9,661 bases of DNA from Leptospira sp. (GTDB taxonomy: Bacteria > Spirochaetota > Leptospiria > Leptospirales > Leptospiraceae), in contig JALOTI010000094.1 of assembly GCA_025457985.1 (NCBI GenBank), positions 1-9,661 of the forward strand, given 5' to 3'. The position numbers were made by a program, and so were the translations under genes. The notes beneath the pieces are model-generated. The model did no database searches. It worked only from the letters and a program-made list of their open reading frames with translations, and was not told the DNA's origin. Position 1 is the stretch's first letter. Each line of letters begins with the position of its first letter. Positions 1 to 6,696 of this stretch are shown here, in pieces.

Positions 1-213
1 GAAATTCTTGTAAAAGGTGTTCATACTCCGATAGAAACTTTTCAAGTCGTGGGACTTAAAAACGAACCGGAAAAAAAGGAAAATCCATTCCTCAAATTCG
101 ATAATGACGGATTTTTACTCAAACCTCTGCACTACGACAAACTTAGTACAGACCCAGAAGAGCGCAGACTCATGCGGCATGCTTTAGAAAAAGCGCTTGC
201 GGCACTGAAATAA
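1..213 (+). CDS. C-terminal tail of a probable class III adenylate/guanylate cyclase (5' end outside window)
   Basis: The frame is open from the first base and ends with TAA at 211-213, giving the last 70 residues of a protein. It begins EILVKGVHTPIETFQVVGLK. The pattern 'VKG(i/v)..PIE.(y/f).V.GL' is typical of the segment just after the catalytic domain of class III nucleotidyl cyclases, which make cAMP or cGMP from ATP or GTP. The charged tail that follows (about residues 21-70) has no motif I recognise. The catalytic residues lie outside the window, so neither activity nor substrate can be judged. The next gene, an ATPase-like regulator, begins 26 bases downstream on the same strand, so co-transcription is likely. 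The assignment rests on one short motif; another signalling protein with the same C-terminal motif remains possible. Confidence 0.55.
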   Translation, partial: EILVKGVHTPIETFQVVGLKNEPEKKENPFLKFDNDGFLLKPLHYDKLSTDPEERRLMRHALEKALAALK

Positions 214-239
214 ATCGTTTAGTATAAGTACGCAAAACC

Positions 240-818
240 ATGAGTATGCGAAAATACGGAAACCTCAAATCCTTTGACCTTTTTAGCGAAGAACCTGATT
301 CAAGAATTGAAATCCTTTTAAAACCTCTAGATCTAATGGCACATTGGAGACGAATTGGAATCCTCTCCGATTTTATTGGCTACTTTTATGGATTTTCCTT
401 TTTGCCAAACTTGCCAACAGACTCCCCAGAAATGCGGAATTCCGAAATCGTAAATTCAATCTCAACGGTTTTTAACGAACTTTTAGAAAATGCCGCCAAA
501 TATTCGTTTGATAAAAAAGCGGATATCGATATCCATCTCATCCATCGTGGTCGTGCTTTTGAGATGTTGGTACGAAATCGAACCAATGATGATCATGTTA
601 AAGCATATGAAGAAAGTTTAAATGAAATATTCTCCTCAAACAATCTGGACGAACTATATGTATCTAAACTTGAACTGAATGAGAATGATCCGCACCATTC
701 TGGCATAGGGTTGATTATGGTTCTAAAGGATTATCCAGTAGAGATGGAAGTTGTGTTAGAAACCGCTGGTTCGATAACCACAATAACAAGTCGTATACTC
801 TATTTCACAGAAAGATAA
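240..818 (+). CDS. slr1658-superfamily regulator (HATPase-like ATP-binding protein)
   Basis: This is a 192-residue soluble protein with no signal peptide or membrane segment. It carries a histidine-kinase/anti-sigma-type ATP-binding fold signature: an N-box-like helix ELLENAAKYS at residues 80-89 (Glu80, Asn84) and a G-box-like GIGL at 155-158. The segments '(f/w)RR(i/c)G..SDFI..(f/y)' near 36-48 and 'GIGL.MVLKDYPVEM' match bacterial slr1658-family regulators, which tend to occur beside PP2C phosphatases, STAS proteins and cyclases. No phospho-acceptor His domain is present, so a partner-switching or sensory role is more likely than kinase activity. Two Met codons (240 and 246) are possible starts and neither has a clear Shine-Dalgarno. 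It follows the cyclase tail by 26 bases and ends 5 bases short of the convergent TetR gene. Fold and family are fairly secure; function is inferred. Confidence 0.75.
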   Translation: MSMRKYGNLKSFDLFSEEPDSRIEILLKPLDLMAHWRRIGILSDFIGYFYGFSFLPNLPTDSPEMRNSEIVNSISTVFNELLENAAKYSFDKKADIDIHLIHRGRAFEMLVRNRTNDDHVKAYEESLNEIFSSNNLDELYVSKLELNENDPHHSGIGLIMVLKDYPVEMEVVLETAGSITTITSRILYFTER

Positions 819-823
819 TTGCA

Positions 824-1459
824 TTATGCCTTTGTTTTTTCAATCAGAAGTTCGAGAATATCGTTCATCTCTTTTCGAAATGCTGATTTTTCCTCTTCTG
901 TTTTGCAAGATTTCCATCTGAATTCATTCAAAACTGCGAAACCGTGAACCAAACTCCAATACATCATCATTAAAGTTTGGGTAGCTATTTCTGAGTTCAA
1001 AAGCTTGGATTTTTGACCTTCTTCAACAATTTTATACATTCCCATATAAGCAAGTTTACTATTCTCTTGTAATTCCTCTTTATTTTCTAAAGTTGACATC
1101 TGAGATTCAATTTCTCCACCAAACATGAGTTCTGTTCTTCTTGGATGACTTAACAAGAGTAAAATATATTCCTCTCCAGCTTTCTTCAATTTTTCCAACG
1201 GATCAGAGGAAAATTCCCATGCCCTTTTCATTCCTAATCCAAGCTCGAAGAATCCTTTTGAGACAATCGCCGCTAGAAGATCAATTTTTTTGGGAAAATG
1301 TTTATATGGAGCCGTGTGACTGACAGATAGATCTTGTGCGATATCTCTGAGACTTAAGGCAAAAGCCCCTTTTTTTTCTAATTCGACTATGGAATGTTCC
1401 AATACGGCTTCTCTTAGATTGCCGTGGTGATAACTTTCCGTATTTTTCTTTTTTTTCAT
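824..1459 (-). CDS. TetR/AcrR-family transcriptional regulator with WHG-type C-terminal domain
   Basis: The 211-residue product starts with a basic stretch and the 'SYHHGNLR' signature (residues 9-16) typical of TetR regulators with a WHG (TetR_C_33) domain. The helix-turn-helix lies at about 37-56 (LRDIAQDLSVSHTAPYKHF). The ligand-binding half spans about 70-205 and contains W-S-L-V-H-G (168-173), the WHG motif. Such proteins are usually homodimeric repressors released by a small ligand; the ligand cannot be read from sequence. The ATG is supported by AGGGTG on the minus strand, eight bases upstream (plus positions 1468-1473). The gene is divergent from the membrane operon at 1544, and the shared spacer carries two palindromes, so it most likely represses that operon and perhaps itself. 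It is convergent with the slr1658-type gene, with 5 bases between stop codons. Confidence 0.92.
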   Translation of the reverse strand: MKKKKNTESYHHGNLREAVLEHSIVELEKKGAFALSLRDIAQDLSVSHTAPYKHFPKKIDLLAAIVSKGFFELGLGMKRAWEFSSDPLEKLKKAGEEYILLLLSHPRRTELMFGGEIESQMSTLENKEELQENSKLAYMGMYKIVEEGQKSKLLNSEIATQTLMMMYWSLVHGFAVLNEFRWKSCKTEEEKSAFRKEMNDILELLIEKTKA

Positions 1460-1478
1460 AAATCGAACACCCTAAAAA

Positions 1479-1490
1479 AATGTATACATT
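1479..1490. repeat. 12-bp perfect palindrome in the divergent spacer, overlapping a possible tetR -10 box
   Basis: AATGTATACATT reads the same on both strands. It lies 20 bases upstream of the TetR start codon. On the minus strand it supplies TATACA (plus 1481-1486), a plausible -10 hexamer for the regulator gene, although no good -35 is seen 17-18 bases further up. It could be a second operator for autoregulation or simply an AT-rich promoter element. The sequence is certain; the role is inferred. Confidence 0.4.
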
Positions 1491-1504
1491 GCCTACTTTT
1501 AATG

Positions 1505-1534
1505 TTGACAGAGTTTACTTACTAAGTTTACACT
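1505..1534 (+). promoter_or_regulatory. Sigma-70-type promoter for the membrane operon
   Basis: A perfect -35 hexamer TTGACA (1505-1510) is followed after 18 bases by TACACT (1529-1534), matching 4 of 6 bases of TATAAT. The ATG of the downstream gene begins only 9 bases after the -10 box, so transcription would start within a few bases of the start codon. No Shine-Dalgarno fits in between, which suggests a leaderless or nearly leaderless mRNA. The promoter is overlain by the palindrome at 1507-1537. Confidence 0.6.
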
Positions 1535-1537
1535 GTC
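1507..1537. promoter_or_regulatory. 31-bp imperfect palindrome, probable TetR operator
   Basis: The element begins GACAGAGTTTACTTA (1507-1521) and ends TAAGTTTACACTGTC (1523-1537), with centre C1522. Comparing it with its reverse complement, 12 of 15 positions per half match: the outer GACAG/CTGTC, the GT/AC pair and the inner ACTTA/TAAGT. It also contains AGTTTAC twice as a direct repeat (1512-1518 and 1526-1532). It covers most of the -35 box, the whole spacer and the whole -10 box, so a bound dimer or pair of dimers would block RNA polymerase. The adjacent divergent TetR gene is the obvious ligand. Symmetry and position are seen directly; binding is inferred. Confidence 0.6.
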
Positions 1538-1543
1538 TATATT

Positions 1544-2461
1544 ATGGTCTACGAAAATTATAAAAAATCTCCCTTATTTTGGAATGGTTTAGCAAACCTG
1601 GTTCTAACTGTTGTATTTTTAGCTTTTTGGCTAATCGACGACCGAACTCTACTTGGCGTTCCTATTTGGGTCAAACCGATCAAATTTACGATCTCCTTAC
1701 TTTTCTATTCTTGGACAAGTATGTGGATTTTAATTCATTTTTTGAACAATTGGAAGTACAAGAATACAATTGAATGGTCCCTTACCATTACATCGGTAAT
1801 TGAGATCGTTCTGATTTCGATCCAAGCAATGCGCGGCATATCGAGTCATTTTAATATAAGCACTCCGCTAAATATGGCCATTTTTTCCGTGATGGGAATC
1901 AGTATTTCTTTGTTCTGGCTTTTCCACCTTTGGATATTAGCAAAAATCCTTAGAGATGATAGAATTGAATCTTTCACAAAACGTATCTTAGGGTATGGGC
2001 TTGGTATATCTGCCTTTGGAATGATTATCGGATTTTTCATGACTTCACCAAAACCAGACCAAATACAAATGATGGAGAAAGGTGTGTTCTATCTAAGTGG
2101 GAGTCATAGTTTTGGTGGCCCTGATGGTGGTGCTGGTATCTCATTTTTTGGATGGAATAAAGAATATGGTGATATGCGTATTGCCCATTTTTTTGGAATG
2201 CATGCAATGCAGATATTCACAGTACTTGCGGTGTTATACAACGCGTCCGTGAGTCAAAGTAAAAAACTTCTGATTGATACACTAGGAGTTGTAACTTTTG
2301 CTATCACTTTGCTCTTAACAGTTCAAGCTTTGATGGGACTTTCACTTTTTATTTGGAATTCTTTTTTCTCAAGTTTTCTAATTGGTCTTTCCCTAATTTT
2401 TATAATAATCTTTGGAAATTTATTGATTACTAGTTTAAGATTAAGGAGTCAAACGTTATGA
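1544..2461 (+). CDS. Eight-helix integral membrane protein with conserved His motifs (unnamed family)
   Basis: This is a 305-residue, very hydrophobic protein with about eight predicted helices (roughly 14-31, 45-66, 78-95, 112-134, 148-166, 213-233, 243-268, 271-296). Conserved-looking motifs sit near membrane boundaries: KPIKF (44-48), RGISSHFN (97-104), GSHSFGGPDGG (186-196) and DMRIAHFFGMHAMQ (210-223). I recognise this pattern, especially 'G.H..G.PDGG.G....GW....GD.R.AHF.G.HA.Q', from uncharacterised membrane proteins in several phyla, but know no assigned function. The repeated His residues (102, 188, 215, 220) would suit metal, haem or proton/quinone chemistry, which is speculation. 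Its stop overlaps the ABA4-like start (ATGA), so the two are translationally coupled. It is expressed from a promoter overlain by a probable TetR operator and has no Shine-Dalgarno. Confidence 0.8.
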   Translation: MVYENYKKSPLFWNGLANLVLTVVFLAFWLIDDRTLLGVPIWVKPIKFTISLLFYSWTSMWILIHFLNNWKYKNTIEWSLTITSVIEIVLISIQAMRGISSHFNISTPLNMAIFSVMGISISLFWLFHLWILAKILRDDRIESFTKRILGYGLGISAFGMIIGFFMTSPKPDQIQMMEKGVFYLSGSHSFGGPDGGAGISFFGWNKEYGDMRIAHFFGMHAMQIFTVLAVLYNASVSQSKKLLIDTLGVVTFAITLLLTVQALMGLSLFIWNSFFSSFLIGLSLIFIIIFGNLLITSLRLRSQTL

Positions 2462-2913
2462 ATCTTCTATTTACTAATTTACAAGGAATGTTCCATTCCT
2501 TTGATCCAAAAACTATTTTTTCTCTTGTAAATGGAGTTGCCTTGTTTGCTTGGGTGGGCTTGGTATTCATACCGAATCAAAAACTCATTCAAATATATCG
2601 TGTCTATTTAATTGGGCTATTTTTTGGAATCGCTTATACGATACTGATTGCCGTTGGGATGTCTTCGGCAGAAGGAAGTTTTTCCAGTTTAGATGGAGTC
2701 CGATCGATTTTTATGAATGATTACGCTCTTCTTGCAGGTTGGATCCATTACCTTGCTTTTGATTTGTTTTTAGGAGTTTGGGAAACCAATGACGCTAAAG
2801 AGTGCGGAATACCAAAGTATCTACTCTTCCCATGTCTATTCTTTACTTTTTACTTTGGACCTTTTGGCTATCTACTTTATCTAATAATTAAGAAAATAAA
2901 AAACAAAAGCTAA
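2458..2913 (+). CDS. ABA4-like (DUF4281) membrane protein
   Basis: The 151-residue product has four likely membrane helices (about 20-38, 47-68, 88-108, 121-144). It shows the ABA4 family signature: FSLVNGVALFAWVGL with a following 'P' (21-39), the F.SLDGV..IF segment (75-85), GWIHYLAFDLFLGVWE (94-109) and PCLFFTFYFGPFGYLLY (125-141). Plant ABA4 is a plastid membrane protein needed for neoxanthin formation from violaxanthin; bacterial members have no established reaction. No carotenoid gene is in view, so a xanthophyll role should not be assumed. It overlaps the upstream eight-helix gene by four bases (ATGA), implying a coupled pair under TetR control, and its stop overlaps the convergent ankyrin gene's stop by four bases, leaving no room for a classical terminator. 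Confidence 0.88.
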   Translation: MNLLFTNLQGMFHSFDPKTIFSLVNGVALFAWVGLVFIPNQKLIQIYRVYLIGLFFGIAYTILIAVGMSSAEGSFSSLDGVRSIFMNDYALLAGWIHYLAFDLFLGVWETNDAKECGIPKYLLFPCLFFTFYFGPFGYLLYLIIKKIKNKS

Positions 2914-4553
2914 CCACCGTAAACATCTAAGAGGGAGAGGATTCTTTGGAAACGATTTTTATTTTCCAAATCTCCCTCTAATTCGGCAATCTCTAGTCCT
3001 TCAAAGGCCATATCTCTTCCAGTTTTTTCTTCATTGTTTTTTTCATTTGGCCTCGCCCCTGCCTCCAATAACAAAGCCAACACCGATGAGTGACCAAATT
3101 TGCAAGCCTCATGGAGGGGTGTATTCCCATTCAGATCAGAAATATGAAGGTTGATACCAGCTAACAAAAGTTTTTTTGCAAGTGTTGGTTCACCAAATAT
3201 TGAACACCAATGCAATGCCGTCATTCCATTGATACTTTGGACATTTACATTAACCTTTTGGCGTAAAATTTCATCCATAAGAAGGCTTTTATCTTTCAAT
3301 AAAAAGGAATTATTCTGTGATAACTTAAAAAGTGCTGTCTCTCCGTTGAGATCTCTTTGATTTACATCAGCACCACGTTCCAAAAGTCGTAACGTAATTT
3401 CTGTCTTGGAACGATCAATTGCTTCATGTAAAAGCGAAAACTTTAAAGGGTTTCTTGCGGGATTTTCTTCTACATAGTTCACCGAATTTCCAGTGGAAAG
3501 AAATACATCAACAAAACTTGGATCTCCTTTTTCTAGCCAATCCAGATTGGAAAATCCTATTATCTCCTTTTTTAGTGACTCAACTTGGTCTTCATATTGT
3601 TTTGGAAATTTTTTCTTTAGAATCGGAACAAAGGCAGGTTCTTTCTCAGAAATATGAACAAGTTCCTTAATTTTTTCCCAATCCAACTTCGATGGCATTA
3701 CATGGTTTACCATCAGGAAAACAAATGTTTCGTTTAATTTCCGCTCTGTTATCTTAAAAATACAATGAATGTATTCTTGAACAAAATGTACTTCTCTCGC
3801 CGAGTTTGAATCCAATGGCCAGTGGGAAAGTATCATATTCAAAATTTGACTTTTATCTTCTTCGAATAACCTTGAAAAACTTTCTTGTAGATATAGAGTA
3901 TTACCTGCTAATCCAAATATCTTAGCACTTAGGAGATTCGAAACGAAAGAAGGAATTGGTTCTTCAAAATTTCCATTTTCATCAAAATGAATCAGATACA
4001 CACGTTTGGCTGAAAAATCACCATGAATGCAGATTTGATCCTTTCCTGGAATTGCCAAATAAATTCTACCTAATATATGTTTGTCGGTTAACTCCTCTAC
4101 AAAGAGGGAGAGCCGAAAACCCGTTGTAAAAACTTCATTATGGGATGTAACAATTTGCAATTGAGTAGGCAAGGAATCAACAAAGGAGTCGTAAACAAAT
4201 CCTTTTAAGCGTTTAGGATCCGAAATACCTCTGATTTCAATTTTGCCTCGGTTTTCAGGTTGGTCGCCCTGCCAAATCAGACTTAACCGATTTGATTCCC
4301 AAATAGCCGTAATCTCTTTTTCATAGTCGGCACCTATTTGGCCTTGGAGTTGGTGACTAGGAATTTCTTCTCTGAAATGAAGATCGAATAATATTGCCTT
4401 GGTAGTCGTTTGCTTCTGAGTTGATAGCCTGAAATTAAACTCATTGTAAAAATGGCAGTTCTGGCACTTAAATTTGCCTTTTTTACCGGCAATTTTTGAG
4501 GTAGAAATGGAGTGCTGGCTCTGGCAATTTTCACAAATTAAGATCGTTTTCAT
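2910..4553 (-). CDS. Zinc-ribbon and ankyrin-repeat protein
   Basis: The 547-residue protein has three parts. Residues 5-35 form an MJ0042-like zinc ribbon with paired cysteines C7-x2-C10 and C30-x2-C33. Residues about 50-340 match no family I recognise; the first half looks beta-rich and the second helical. Residues about 345-510 carry ankyrin repeats, clearest at 369-400 (SLLHEAID...LLERGADVNQRD), 402-438, 441-473 (GMTALHWC...LLLAGINLHISD) and 474-505 (NGNTPLHEACKFGH...LLLEAGARPNE); an earlier degenerate one may begin near 345. No signal peptide or membrane helix is present, so it is probably cytoplasmic. Ankyrin repeats imply protein-protein binding; the partner is unknown. The ATG has no good Shine-Dalgarno (only AAGAACC upstream). 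It is divergent from the dehydrogenase (188-base spacer) and convergent with the ABA4-like gene. Confidence 0.85.
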   Translation of the reverse strand: MKTILICENCQSQHSISTSKIAGKKGKFKCQNCHFYNEFNFRLSTQKQTTTKAILFDLHFREEIPSHQLQGQIGADYEKEITAIWESNRLSLIWQGDQPENRGKIEIRGISDPKRLKGFVYDSFVDSLPTQLQIVTSHNEVFTTGFRLSLFVEELTDKHILGRIYLAIPGKDQICIHGDFSAKRVYLIHFDENGNFEEPIPSFVSNLLSAKIFGLAGNTLYLQESFSRLFEEDKSQILNMILSHWPLDSNSAREVHFVQEYIHCIFKITERKLNETFVFLMVNHVMPSKLDWEKIKELVHISEKEPAFVPILKKKFPKQYEDQVESLKKEIIGFSNLDWLEKGDPSFVDVFLSTGNSVNYVEENPARNPLKFSLLHEAIDRSKTEITLRLLERGADVNQRDLNGETALFKLSQNNSFLLKDKSLLMDEILRQKVNVNVQSINGMTALHWCSIFGEPTLAKKLLLAGINLHISDLNGNTPLHEACKFGHSSVLALLLEAGARPNEKNNEEKTGRDMAFEGLEIAELEGDLENKNRFQRILSLLDVYGG

Positions 4554-4650
4554 GTCGCTTGGTTCTTGATAGTTTGCAATTCAATCCTAAGGCAATCAAT
4601 CTAAAATTACCCTGTGAAAAGAGACAGAATTCTGAAACCCATGAACTAAA

Positions 4651-4703
4651 TTCGATTTTCGTAAATAGTGAAAATAAAATTTGATTTGCGAAAAAATCTC
4701 GAA
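4651..4703. repeat. Imperfect inverted repeat in the ankyrin/dehydrogenase spacer
   Basis: The left arm TTCGATTTTCG (4651-4661) has the reverse complement CGAAAATCGAA. The right arm CGAAAAAATCTCGAA (4689-4703) contains the same series with two extra A's and one extra T. The arms are 27 bases apart, upstream of the dehydrogenase start. It could be an operator or chance in AT-rich DNA. The rest of the 188-base spacer (4554-4741) shows no strong promoter that I can defend. Confidence 0.2.
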
Positions 4704-4731
4704 GAATCAAAAGTAGACCTTTCGGTTCACT

Positions 4732-4735
4732 GGAG
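4732..4735 (+). promoter_or_regulatory. Ribosome binding site of the dehydrogenase gene
   Basis: GGAG lies six bases before the ATG at 4742. It is the clearest Shine-Dalgarno in the window and fixes this start. Most other genes here have weak or no such site. Confidence 0.75.
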
Positions 4736-4741
4736 ATTCAT

Positions 4742-5767
4742 ATGCAACAACTTGTCTTTCGAAAAAAAAATACTTTGGAGTGGATTGAAACTTCAAAGAA
4801 ACAAATCAAAAGTAAAAATTCCGCCATAGTCACACCTCTTGCTATTGCTCGTTGTGATCTAGACCTACCGATTGTTAGGGGAGAAACTCTTTTCCGACCT
4901 CCTTTCTCCATCGGGCATGAGTTTGTAGGAAAGGTCGTAGACATTTCGGAAGACCAAAAAGATCGATTCAAAATTGGAGATTATGTTGCCGTTGCCTTTC
5001 AAATATCTTGTGGGAATTGTCCATCTTGCATCAGCCAATATTCTAATTCATGTGAGACGGTTCCTTACACTTCAGCCTATGGAATGCCACCAGGATCTAC
5101 ATCCTTTGGGGGAGCGGTTGCCGATGAAGTTCTGGTTCCTTTTGCAGATCAAATGATGGTAAAACTGCCCGAGTCCATACACCCAGTAGATATTGCAAGT
5201 TTTAGTGACAATATAGCAGAAGTGTGGAAGTTAGCTGGACAATTTTTGAAAAGAAAAAAAGATCCTAAGGTTTTGGTTGTTGGCGGGCTTGCAAGGAGCA
5301 TTTCCATTTACACAGCGTTATTCCTCACCCAAACGAAACAAGCAGAAGTAGTTTACGTTGATACTAACAAAGAATCGATAGATATGACGGAAAGACTTGG
5401 AATTCAGTCGGAACTTCTGACTTCTTTCCCCAAACCGACTAAAAAATATGATATCGTGGTTGATTGTTCGGCGACCAAAGAGGGTTGGACTTTTGCGAGT
5501 CGGTCCCTTGGCAAAAACTCCATCCTTTCTTCTGCGTCGATTTTTTGGACCAACGCATTGGAAATACCATACTTAGAAATGTACAATCAAGGTGCGGAAA
5601 TTCATGTAAGTAGAGTTTCCTCCAAAGAATCGATGGTCTCTGTTTTACCTTACATTGTATCTGGAGAGTTTACGCCAGGAAAGGTCGTTACAAAAATTGC
5701 AAAATTTGAAGACGCCAAAGAAGCCTGGCTCGAAGAATCCACTAAACTCGTTGTGGTCAAAGAATAA
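4742..5767 (+). CDS. Zinc-dependent medium-chain alcohol dehydrogenase-like oxidoreductase
   Basis: The 341-residue length is normal for the medium-chain dehydrogenase/reductase superfamily. The N-terminal catalytic domain has the zinc ligands Cys38 (ARCDLD), His59-Glu60 (GHEFVGKV) and probably Asp156 (SDN). The structural zinc loop is complete: Cys90, Cys93, Cys96, Cys104 (FQISCGNCPSC...C). The Rossmann part begins VLVVGGLARSISIY (177-190). Asp207 at the end of the second strand (VVYVDTNK) suggests NAD(H) rather than NADP(H). The 'CDLD', 'FQISCG.C', 'GGA.AD' and 'SDN' motifs fit a zinc-binding dehydrogenase subfamily in which Leu replaces the usual Ser/Thr after the zinc Cys. Substrate cannot be assigned. 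It is probably cytoplasmic. It is separated from the downstream lipoprotein by 60 bases containing a possible promoter, so it may not share that operon. Confidence 0.88.
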   Translation: MQQLVFRKKNTLEWIETSKKQIKSKNSAIVTPLAIARCDLDLPIVRGETLFRPPFSIGHEFVGKVVDISEDQKDRFKIGDYVAVAFQISCGNCPSCISQYSNSCETVPYTSAYGMPPGSTSFGGAVADEVLVPFADQMMVKLPESIHPVDIASFSDNIAEVWKLAGQFLKRKKDPKVLVVGGLARSISIYTALFLTQTKQAEVVYVDTNKESIDMTERLGIQSELLTSFPKPTKKYDIVVDCSATKEGWTFASRSLGKNSILSSASIFWTNALEIPYLEMYNQGAEIHVSRVSSKESMVSVLPYIVSGEFTPGKVVTKIAKFEDAKEAWLEESTKLVVVKE

Positions 5768-5791
5768 AAATATGTATAGATGTTTTTTTTC

Positions 5792-5821
5792 TTGATTCTC
5801 CGTTTGGATTTGAGTTACATT
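5792..5821 (+). promoter_or_regulatory. Possible promoter upstream of the first lipoprotein
   Basis: TTGATT (5792-5797, 4 of 6 to TTGACA) and TACATT (5816-5821, 4 of 6 to TATAAT) are 18 bases apart. The ATG at 5828 follows the -10 box by six bases, the same compact arrangement seen at 1505-1544. If real, transcription starts at or near the start codon, which also argues against the upstream ATG at 5780. Confidence 0.35.
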
Positions 5822-5827
5822 TTTGTT

Positions 5828-6409
5828 ATGCGATTGTACATACTATTGTTTCTTGGTATTACTGTATTATTTTCCTGCCAAATTGATATTAGGCAGGTTC
5901 CGGCCCCTAGAGAATTTGGGATTTCAAAGGTAACAAAGGTTAAAGATCCAGTCTTTATTGGTCGATTTGAAATTTACAGTGCTGACCGAATAGATTATGT
6001 AAGGACATGGAGAGCAAGTTTTCTTTCCTATATCAAATCGAATCGAATCTTTAGCGATGCTTTTGATGCCACTAAGGAAAAAGCAATCGAACCAAATGCC
6101 TATATACTTGATATCAACATAAGTCCTAAGTTGGATGATACTTATAATTATTGGATCACTTGGCCCGCAATTTACCCGTTGTCTGGTCATTGGCCCGTAC
6201 AAATACGAAAAGCAAAGTATGATGTTTATATAAAGTATACTTTGTTTAAAGGAACACAGATAGTAGCTCAAGGAAAAGTGGAAGAAACAGGTAGCGAAGA
6301 CGTTACTTTTTACGGATTTTACCGAACGAGCTCCTTTGAAAGGATGATTGAAGTAACAAACCTCTTGGCGATGGAAAAATGCATAAAAGATATCGAGTCA
6401 GCTCTTTAA
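5828..6409 (+). CDS. Probable lipoprotein of unknown function
   Basis: From the ATG at 5828 the product is 193 residues and begins with a textbook lipoprotein signal, MRLYILLFLGITVLFSC, with lipidated Cys17 and a spirochaete-type lipobox (Leu, Phe, Ser before Cys). The frame is open to an ATG at 5780, but that would add 16 hydrophobic residues before the natural signal peptide, so 5828 is preferred. The mature part has no family I can name. It is aromatic-rich, with NYWITWPAIYPLSGHWP at 107-123 and an alternating pattern suggesting beta-strands at about 129-153. Probable location is the periplasmic face of the inner or outer membrane. Its last 31 bases overlap the next lipoprotein gene in another frame, implying coupled expression. 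Confidence 0.75.
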   Translation: MRLYILLFLGITVLFSCQIDIRQVPAPREFGISKVTKVKDPVFIGRFEIYSADRIDYVRTWRASFLSYIKSNRIFSDAFDATKEKAIEPNAYILDINISPKLDDTYNYWITWPAIYPLSGHWPVQIRKAKYDVYIKYTLFKGTQIVAQGKVEETGSEDVTFYGFYRTSSFERMIEVTNLLAMEKCIKDIESAL

Positions 6410-6696
6410 TCTTACTCTGCTTCTTCGTATCGTGTATTTCCATGCCGGAAGAAGCAAAGATCTCGACGACAAATTGCCAAGGTTCGCTCTATTCGGTTCG
6501 AAGAGATATCAAAGAAATTCAAGAAGATAATCGAAATTTGATTCTATCGATAACTGCAGGATCCATATCTTCAGCCCTCTTGTATGGACCAGGTGGCCTC
6601 ATGCCGATCTTTTCTATACCCTATTTTTATCTTAAAAAGAAACAAAAAGCAGAACGCGTGATTCAAACTTGGGAAGAAGACTATTGCAAAGAGTAA
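6379..6696 (+). CDS. Small probable lipoprotein with a C-terminal hydrophobic segment
   Basis: The 105-residue product has a basic start (MHKRYR), a hydrophobic core and a lipobox ending FFVSC (Cys19). A short charged region (37-52) follows, then a hydrophobic, glycine-containing segment at about 54-83 (LILSITAGSISSALLYGPGG...) that may insert in a membrane. The C-terminus is charged (KKKQKAERVIQTWEEDYCKE). Two further cysteines, 33 and 103, could form a disulphide. The family is not recognised. The ATG lies inside the end of the preceding lipoprotein gene (31-base overlap), with GGA four bases upstream of the start codon. The end overlaps the probable start of the DUF4846 frame by 13 bases. 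Confidence 0.7.
   Translation: MHKRYRVSSLILLCFFVSCISMPEEAKISTTNCQGSLYSVRRDIKEIQEDNRNLILSITAGSISSALLYGPGGLMPIFSIPYFYLKKKQKAERVIQTWEEDYCKE

Noticed and set aside
1846..2040. Antisense ORFs inside the membrane-protein genes and similar ORFs elsewhere
   Set aside because: They are shadows of well-supported genes, without start signals or recognisable products.
5780..5827. Upstream ATG of the first lipoprotein
   Set aside because: It would put 16 extra hydrophobic residues before a complete lipoprotein signal peptide, and a candidate promoter lies between the two ATGs.
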